This document shows, piece after piece, positions 8,301 through 11,966 of a stretch of DNA of 11,966 nucleotides. Position 1 is the first letter of the stretch, and the number at the start of each line of letters is the position of its first letter. The DNA comes from Thermoplasmata archaeon. GTDB taxonomy: Archaea > Thermoplasmatota > Thermoplasmata > Thermoplasmatales > Thermoplasmataceae. The stretch lies in assembly GCA_021827885.1 (NCBI GenBank), contig JAKAUD010000041.1, positions 1 through 11,966 of the forward strand, read 5' to 3'. The notes below the pieces were generated by a model. That model worked only from the letters and a program-made list of their open reading frames with translations. It was not told the DNA's origin and did no database searches. The position numbers and the translations under genes were made by a program.

Positions 8301-9362
8301 TGGTTTCAAGATGCTTTCAAGTTCAGCTGGAGCAAGAGCTTTTGCAAGGGCATTTGCGGATAAAGATTCGTCCTCTATTTTACTGACATTTACTGATGAC
8401 CCTTCAACTACGGAAAGGGGAATGTACTCAGTGCGTATATCCGCTGGAAGAAATTTTTTTAATTGTTCGTCTGGAACTATAGATGAGTCCTCCCACCACA
8501 TAAAATGAGCACCCTCACTGTCTTTAGACATTAGAATAATTTTGGACTCATGATCTACTTCTTTCCAAATGGCTGAGCACATATGCCCTTTTGCGTATAT
8601 CTTTTCATCTCTATATTGAAAATCAAAAATTTCCTCACTAGGTGATTTGAACCCTAATGGCTCTTTCTTTAACGAAAGTTTCTCGCAATCATTTAACTTG
8701 ATTCTGATCTGTGGTTGAAAAATGTGCAGTTCAACTCTATTTTGCAAAATGCTGATTTCATCCCCACTTTTTGGTCGCTTCAATACTTTTCTATTGACAA
8801 GATAGAGATGTATGTTCCTGATTCCCTCTTTTTTTGCCCTGATAATCGAATGCAAAGACAAAAACGCATCCGATTTGCTTGTAATTTCTCCATTTGAGTT
8901 CATCCACACATCTGAGCTGCTTTCTACATTAAAATCCAAAATTTTGTAGATGGGGAAGCGCTTAAACATAGAACTCTCAGGATCTCTCTTATAAATTGCC
9001 CAAGTTAGGCATACTTCAAGCTTTGAATGTACATCCTTTCTTATTTCAAATGAGACGCCCATAGTCTGTGCTCTCTTCTTTGGATCCATGACTGAGGTAG
9101 AGAGCAGGGGACCACTTACTGGGGGTTCAGTATAATCTTCTGCTTCTTCACCACCGCTATCACTACCACTTATTTCATTATCACCATCATCTACTTCGTT
9201 CTCAGGCTCTGCTGGAGCTAAAACGCCCGTTATGTACTCATCGAGGGGGTTCGTAATGATCTCGTATATGCCTTCCCTCGGACCCAAGACTTCCTTCACT
9301 AACTCCCTCACCAAGAATCCTCTAATGGTATACCACTCCTTTGAAATAAAAACACATTTCAA
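5346..9362 (-). CDS. drmA: DISARM superfamily 2 helicase DrmA
   Basis: A large SF2 helicase (1338 aa from TTG 9362), matching the size expected for DrmA. Motifs: Walker A PTGGGKTE (463-470), DELH box (910-913) in IVQDELHLIEGPLG, motif III SSAT (945-948), motif V TTSMFGTGVD (1111-1120), motif VI QATGRVGRSKGG (1141-1152). Two Cys pairs, C619/C622 and C752/C757, in the long insertion between motifs Ia and II (about 600-770) may bind zinc. Residues 53-80 are an acidic, Gly/Ser-rich linker. The product should be an ATP-driven translocase working with DrmB on DNA. The start is uncertain. TTG 9362 includes TIRGFLVRELVKEVLGPR, which resembles the family N-terminus, but its ribosome-binding site is too close. 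GTG 9311 has GAGG seven bases upstream but loses part of that block. An ATG at 9357 with good spacing is out of frame. Confidence 0.94.
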   Translation of the reverse strand: MKCVFISKEWYTIRGFLVRELVKEVLGPREGIYEIITNPLDEYITGVLAPAEPENEVDDGDNEISGSDSGGEEAEDYTEPPVSGPLLSTSVMDPKKRAQTMGVSFEIRKDVHSKLEVCLTWAIYKRDPESSMFKRFPIYKILDFNVESSSDVWMNSNGEITSKSDAFLSLHSIIRAKKEGIRNIHLYLVNRKVLKRPKSGDEISILQNRVELHIFQPQIRIKLNDCEKLSLKKEPLGFKSPSEEIFDFQYRDEKIYAKGHMCSAIWKEVDHESKIILMSKDSEGAHFMWWEDSSIVPDEQLKKFLPADIRTEYIPLSVVEGSSVNVSKIEDESLSANALAKALAPAELESILKPMVSGYRDWIDEIKNNVPSADDEGKIKEIIKRHEESFLRISRSIELILRDEDVRLSFCFANKAMDLQRKWSEGEGLRWRPFQLAFILTVLESIASEDSNFRGVCDLLWVPTGGGKTEAYLGLMAFAMAYRRRKAISSGDKVRGGAGVTSIIRYTLRLLAIQQFRRITAMVTACEYLRVIQTSTSEVGWRPESSNIDGNFIWGSTPFSTGLWVGGNVTPNRLRDFGEEKVYYKGAMIWNKYYRPGAISSLKKHHRNGEGEPAQILNCPSCKSPLALPFQEDGLNISKRKFFFVLKVPEKENPPSMTTEFNYGGIQIRNVILSPLPSGYYTMEVQIESDRKVTREEFDSTVNRYTKQIWPHAEIASVSPSRMGYFTRFYLSNSSKGANSDKGIDFDFEVFCPSPNCDLNATWFGGAPRGLVHDSLPTNQPTVGVKGLKFKDDNKFITVINPFRSGNAFTSCKIPINAYTVDEQIYGRLPSVLVSTIDKFARMPFESAIGSLFGNVNYHHSMKGFYRKDAIANSWNSDSENSHPSPKGRGDYLAYLSVPELKPPELIVQDELHLIEGPLGSLMGSYETAVDFLSTVESAPKLIASSATVSGSEEHIRSVFNRSTRIFPPLGKEPNDRYFVHNDATDLTDEKRPGRVYIGVIAPGRGALTPLVRIYSNLLQSAEMIRKYENPDPYWTLVGYFNAVRELSGARALYRQDIPLRISEIQGNEVGRPTQEESSIELSGRTDSTILPSILEKLERPFPEAPDVLFTTSMFGTGVDIKRLSLMVVNGQPKTTSSYIQATGRVGRSKGGLVVTFYRASRPRDLSHYEYFSSYHKTLNRHVEKISVYPFASTAVQRFGGPVLVSMLRNMRNASLNWKLKRGGSVISGNRLSPDIERVVNAFLNRSQSQPPIRKPSVDSVTHSINSQLDNWEAIANSYQDLLYVEYSMMSESNENVVLGDPPHRYSDKAIVFDDVPQSMRDIEESITFQTQPFRRRP
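9322..9357 (-). other. 11-codon ORF overlapping the drmA start (leader peptide or frameshifted true start)
   Basis: ATG 9357 lies six bases after GAGG (9364-9367) and opens MCFYFKGVVYH, ending in TAG at 9322-9324. That stop overlaps AGAGG, which precedes the TTG 9314/GTG 9311 candidates of drmA. It could be a short coupled leader. Alternatively, if the T5 tract (9348-9352) were T4, the ATG would read straight into the drmA frame as MCFISKEWYTIRGF. Translation of this ORF is not demonstrated. Confidence 0.3.
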
Positions 9363-9364
9363 TC

Positions 9365-9408
9365 CTCAAGTTTTCCAAATGAAAACAACCTTTAACGATT
9401 AACTTGAG
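9365..9408 (-). repeat. 8-bp inverted repeat across the drmA leader/promoter
   Basis: CTCAAGTT (9365-9372) and AACTTGAG (9401-9408) are perfectly complementary with 28 bases between them. The proximal arm overlaps the GAGG ribosome-binding motif and the distal arm abuts the TATA-like box at 9415-9422. It could be an operator over the start region. If transcription begins upstream of 9408, it could instead be a hairpin masking the ribosome-binding site. Confidence 0.4.
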
Positions 9409-9414
9409 CAACGT

Positions 9415-9427
9415 TTTTAAAATTAGG
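9415..9427 (-). promoter_or_regulatory. putative TATA/BRE promoter of the DISARM operon
   Basis: On the minus strand CCTAATTTTAAAAA (from 9427 down to 9414) offers an AT box (TTTTAAAA, 9415-9422) with upstream CCTAA. With archaeal spacing of about 25 bases, transcription would begin near 9393, roughly 30 bases before the TTG at 9362. No better box lies between here and the first DISARM gene. Confidence 0.45.
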
Positions 9428-10122
9428 TCTATTGAATGAAACAATACGAAGTTCTTACTAAGATACACAGAAATTGAATGCAATGGGTAGGTAATTAATT
9501 TTGTCCTCTAATTTTAATAAGAAGGACTGAAATGCACCGTCGCTCAAGGACCACGAAACAAATCCGCTGATAATCATTTGTGATATCGTTACTGAATTGT
9601 GTAGCTTTCAGAGTGATGCGACTTGATTTTAAATAAAACACATGGATTTTAATGATGGAAAACCAATTTTCTTTATATAGTAGCATAAACCAAGTTGTGT
9701 TTAAACACCGCGTAACACTCTTAAAACAGTTAGACGGTTTTTCACGTGTAAAAAATAAAAATACTGGAAAGTGATCACTTTCTAGAAATTTTCTACTATA
9801 TGCCCTACAGCAAACTTGCATGTATCCCTTCAAATATACATATAAATCTACTGGATAATTTATTGAGATTTTCTTCAAACTTACGTGCTACCAATTTAAT
9901 CCATGTTAAACTCGATAACCTACCATTGTAAAACCAATCAAATAGACTGCCAATTTTAATTGACCATTAAATGGTAAAGAAATTTGGAAGTTAATTAACT
10001 GTTCTTAGATCTAATAATTCCACCAAGAGATCGGCCTGAATGTTATAATATTCTGCCTTCACCACCACTAATGAGAAAAATTGGTTATACTAGGAGGAGG
10101 ACGTTTCGTGGGTTGTGGTCAC
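9428..10122. other. AT-rich intergenic region with several perfect palindromes, no convincing gene
   Basis: About 0.7 kb lies between the drmA promoter and the decayed surface-protein genes. An open frame at 9495-9878 (minus, 127 codons) has no recognisable domain, no good ribosome-binding site and the Phe/Ile/Cys-rich composition of translated AT-rich noncoding DNA, so it is not called. The region contains perfect palindromes GTGTTTAAACAC (9697-9708), GAAAGTGATCACTTTC (9767-9782), TTTCTAGAAA (9779-9788, overlapping the last) and AGTTAATTAACT (9989-10000), plus ACCATTAAATGGT (9963-9975, one-base centre). They may be regulator sites or remains of an element end; no RNA gene was recognised. Confidence 0.5.
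9767..9782. repeat. 16-bp perfect palindrome
   Basis: GAAAGTGATCACTTTC equals its own reverse complement over all 16 bases and overlaps a second palindrome, TTTCTAGAAA (9779-9788). It is in noncoding DNA about 350 bases upstream of the drmA promoter box. The form is that of a dimeric regulator site; no regulator gene is present in the window. Confidence 0.5.
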
Positions 10123-11090
10123 TCAGACATTCAGGATTGTTAAATTTCCAGAATGGTAGCGTAATATACTCCATTTATCCGGATCGTAAACGATGCTGAA
10201 TGGTGTGCCATCGATAGGAATTATACCGAGAATGGCGCCGTAATTGTGCATCACATACAAAATCATCCTGATTGCTGGAACAGTTTATCTCTACGATTCC
10301 ACTACCCGTCGTAAGGAAAACACCGTTAACGCTCGGGACGAAGGTCACGTATGAGTTTGTATTGCCCTGTCCCACTGGTATAAAATCAGTAACTTCGTCA
10401 TGCTGGTTTATCATTGAGTTGTTTGCATTACTATTCACATCCTGGACATATATATCAAGGTCAACGCTGTCATAAGCCAAGAGTCCTGCAGCACCTCCAA
10501 CGTCAATTACAAACACAATATCTCCGCTTCCGTTCATGGCATCGACGTTATGTGATAGTGTTTTTACGGCGTAGAACTCGGAGTTTGCTGTACTGTAAGC
10601 AAGTGGAAGAATCCCGGACCCGTTAAATGCTGATGGAGAGATTTGAAGTATGGTGCTGTAGATCATCCATACGCCAGAATCGATAAAGTTGCTGCTAAAA
10701 CTGAAAAGCATGTTCTCGCTCACAGGGTCTTAGAAAAGCCCTTTCATGTTTAGTGAATTATTCGTCGAAAAGAATGCCTTTACGACCTGATCCGTGGAGG
10801 TTTAAATGGCGTAAGGTGTTGTGGGATCCTAGGGCATACACCATTTTGTCGGACGGATGGAAGGCAATATCGGAGAGGCCGATGGCCTGTCCGGACGATG
10901 TCGATGCATGGGAATTGCCGTTCACGAGCGTGTTGTTTCCAACGAACCGGGTCTTTTCAGTGTAATTGAGCGTATAATTTGTCTCAGTATGAATGCCTAG
11001 AACTATGTAAGATAGCGCACCGGCCACTACCACTACAGTCGCTATTAATATAACTGCAGTTCTGCGCTTTGAATTTTGACCGGTGTTCAT
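10123..11090 (-). pseudogene. membrane-anchored beta-propeller (YVTN/NHL-like) surface protein, decayed
   Basis: The start is sound: ATG 11090 with GGGAGG (11098-11103) seven bases upstream. The N-terminus is basic (NSKRR) followed by one membrane span at about residues 11-33, so the protein was anchored with its bulk outside. The first propeller blade is recognisable (DIAFHPSDKMVYALGSHNT). The frame ends at TAA 10758 and the reading shifts near 10760. It then runs through an in-frame TAA (10730-10732) to further blades (GDIVFVIDVGG, VGQGNTNSYVTFVP). It shifts again near 10265-10275 into GIIPIDGTPFSIVYDPDKW and stops at TGA 10123. The C-terminal blades are missing. At least two frameshifts and one nonsense codon make it non-functional. 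Similar proteins are common in archaeal S-layers and cell surfaces. The exact family is not certain. Confidence 0.75.
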
Positions 11091-11092
11091 TC

Positions 11093-11846
11093 TTAATCCT
11101 CCCGGTATGCTATCGGCTTTTTGTCGAGCAGGATGCCGTTTCCCGTATAGCTGCTTCTTATATAACCGTCTGAATAAAGTGTTTTAGATCCGGAAATCTC
11201 GGAGACCTTGAAACTACCATTTACAAAGTGGAGAGACGTTACTGGAATCCATGTATTGCTCAATGGATAAAACACCATATCAGAGGTAGTCAGGCCCCAT
11301 ATCATGATCTACTCGGTTGTACCGTTGCGAAGCATTACGTATATTGGCTGGTCCGTGAATCCATATGCGTACAACATATCGTTTATGTCCAGTATCATGA
11401 GTAACGTTCCTGGTCACGTTTATGCTTGTAACTGATTCTTCCATGAGTCTGTCGTTGTCAGCTTCATATGACAGTGCGTGAACTCCCATTCTCTGCTCCT
11501 GAACGGGTACGGCTAGGAATACTGTCAAGTAGTCTCGTTCTCCTATACCTGTATTGGCAGATGGCACAGTTCCGGGCCATTACATAACCGCTAATAGCCA
11601 AAAAGCGACAGTCAACATAAAGCTGAAACACATTGACGGAAACCTGTGCAGGTTCATTACCTTCATACCCGCAACATGGAAGCAGTATGACATGTTCTAA
11701 GAATGGAGACAGTGTTTGAAAAGAGGTAGGACAAGTGGGAAATATTGAAGCTGATAGAATTCCCCATTCCTGCTTCCGGTGGCTTCCAGATAGTACGGGT
11801 TTGGAGTTCGCAGAAGACAAGGCAAGAACTGTGCATCGACGTTCAT
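11093..11846 (-). pseudogene. exported or membrane protein of unknown family, broken by stops and a frameshift
   Basis: One frame runs from ATG 11846, which overlaps the preceding TGA as ATGA, through TAG 11697-11699 to ATG 11666. From there a basic start leads into a hydrophobic stretch (MCFSFMLTVAFWLLAVM), followed by TAA 11580-11582. It then continues with VPSANTGIGERDYLTVFLAV. Near 11400-11410 the reading shifts by one base into ILDINDMLYAYGFTDQPIYV and crosses TAG 11309-11311. It ends as PIAYRED at TAA 11093-11095, three bases before the propeller pseudogene. The hydrophobic stretch looks like a signal peptide or membrane span. Whether the part before 11697 belongs to the same ancestral gene is inference. 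I do not recognise the family. Confidence 0.6.
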
Positions 11847-11966
11847 AGCTTCTGAAAATCAATCTCTTCGAGAAGAAAATCAGGAAGTCTGCATTCTCTC
11901 GGCATCTCTTCGAGTGTACTGATATCAGAGACACCGTCGACCAAAAAGTACTCGTTCAGGAATTTT
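11843..11966 (-). CDS. 3' end of an unidentified gene (partial, runs off the window)
   Basis: The last 40 codons of a minus-strand frame entering from the right edge, including the segments FLNEYFLVDGVSDIS, EEMPREC and PDFLLEEIDF, end at TGA 11843-11845. Composition is acidic and protein-like, and the stop overlaps the following ATG as ATGA, as in a tight operon. The downstream genes are both broken, so this one may be as well. No family could be assigned from so short a piece. Confidence 0.5.
   Translation of the reverse strand, partial: KFLNEYFLVDGVSDISTLEEMPRECRLPDFLLEEIDFQKL

Larger units (their letters stand above)
778..9362 (-). other. class 2 DISARM-type defence operon with vsr
   Basis: Five minus-strand genes lie in the order drmA, drmB, drmC, drmMII, vsr. 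The drmA-drmB-drmC triplet (large helicase, DUF1998 protein, PLD-fold protein) defines DISARM. A C5-cytosine methyltransferase as the fourth gene places it in class 2 rather than class 1, which carries an adenine methyltransferase and the SNF2-like DrmD. Spacing is operon-like (0 nt, 8-nt overlap, about 150 nt, about 48 nt). No drmE is found within the window, and vsr is an addition to the reference gene set. All members are uninterrupted, so the system looks functional. The known role is restriction-like defence in which DrmMII marks self DNA and DrmAB engages incoming DNA. Confidence 0.9.

Noticed and set aside
179..9500. An 11-bp direct repeat GGTAATTAATT at 179-189 and 9490-9500 bracketing the IS remnant and DISARM block, possibly an attachment-site pair.
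   Set aside because: In a 12-kb AT-rich window more than ten 11-mer matches are expected by chance, the flanking bases differ, and neither copy lies within the tRNA.
9495..9878. 127-codon minus-strand open frame.
   Set aside because: It has no domain, no ribosome-binding site and an odd Phe/Ile/Cys-rich composition, and it spans the palindrome cluster; it looks like chance reading of AT-rich noncoding DNA.
11309..11699. In-frame TAG codons read as pyrrolysine or readthrough sites.
   Set aside because: The same gene also has a TAA and a frameshift, and nothing in the window suggests stop-codon recoding; decay explains it better.
11464..11934. 156-codon minus-strand open frame.
   Set aside because: It is the out-of-frame reading across the decayed genes; the neighbouring frame gives the signal-like segment and protein-like sequence, while this one is Cys/Arg/Ser-rich and shows no domain.
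1..11966. CRISPR array or further tRNA genes.
   Set aside because: No regularly spaced repeats and no second cloverleaf were found on reading both strands.

Overview
The window reads as a chromosomal stretch from a moderately AT-rich archaeon, most plausibly a member of the Thermoplasmata. The evidence is a tRNA-Thr(UGU) gene with a U discriminator base, no encoded CCA and archaeal threonyl identity pairs (G1-C72, C2-G71), TATA-like boxes ahead of the main operon, and remnants of exported YVTN/beta-propeller-type surface proteins. The taxon is inference, not something read directly.

Layout: (a) 1-127, an intact tRNA-Thr with a possible box A. (b) 192-759, the 3' part of an IS3-family element on the + strand: a transposase lacking its N-terminus, followed by a right-end inverted repeat ending in CA. 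(c) 778-9362, one long minus-strand block of intact genes. In transcription order these are drmA (helicase), drmB (DUF1998 protein), drmC (phospholipase-D-fold protein), drmMII (C5-cytosine DNA methyltransferase) and vsr (very-short-patch-repair endonuclease). drmA and drmB abut, drmB and drmC overlap by 8 nt, and the methyltransferase and vsr follow after gaps of about 150 and 48 nt. (d) 9363-10122, no convincing gene, but the drmA promoter/leader and several perfect palindromes. (e) 10123-11966, a minus-strand cluster in decay: a membrane-anchored beta-propeller pseudogene, an exported or membrane protein pseudogene with three in-frame stops and a frameshift, and the 3' end of another gene running off the window.

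The main content is a class 2 DISARM-type anti-phage system (drmA-drmB-drmC core plus the C5 methyltransferase drmMII). In the known system, DrmMII marks host DNA and the DrmAB helicase complex acts on incoming DNA. Two things differ from the reference Bacillus locus. No drmE-like gene is visible. A vsr gene sits directly behind the methyltransferase; it would repair the T:G mismatches that arise when 5-methylcytosine deaminates, the same pairing as dcm-vsr. All five genes are open end to end, while both flanks (truncated IS beside a tRNA; pseudogenised surface-protein operon) are decayed. That is the usual look of a horizontally acquired defence island.

The 5' end of drmA is unusual: the best Shine-Dalgarno/ATG pair lies one base out of frame, separated from the drmA frame by a T5 tract. 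Both putative promoters of the operon lie within inverted repeats.
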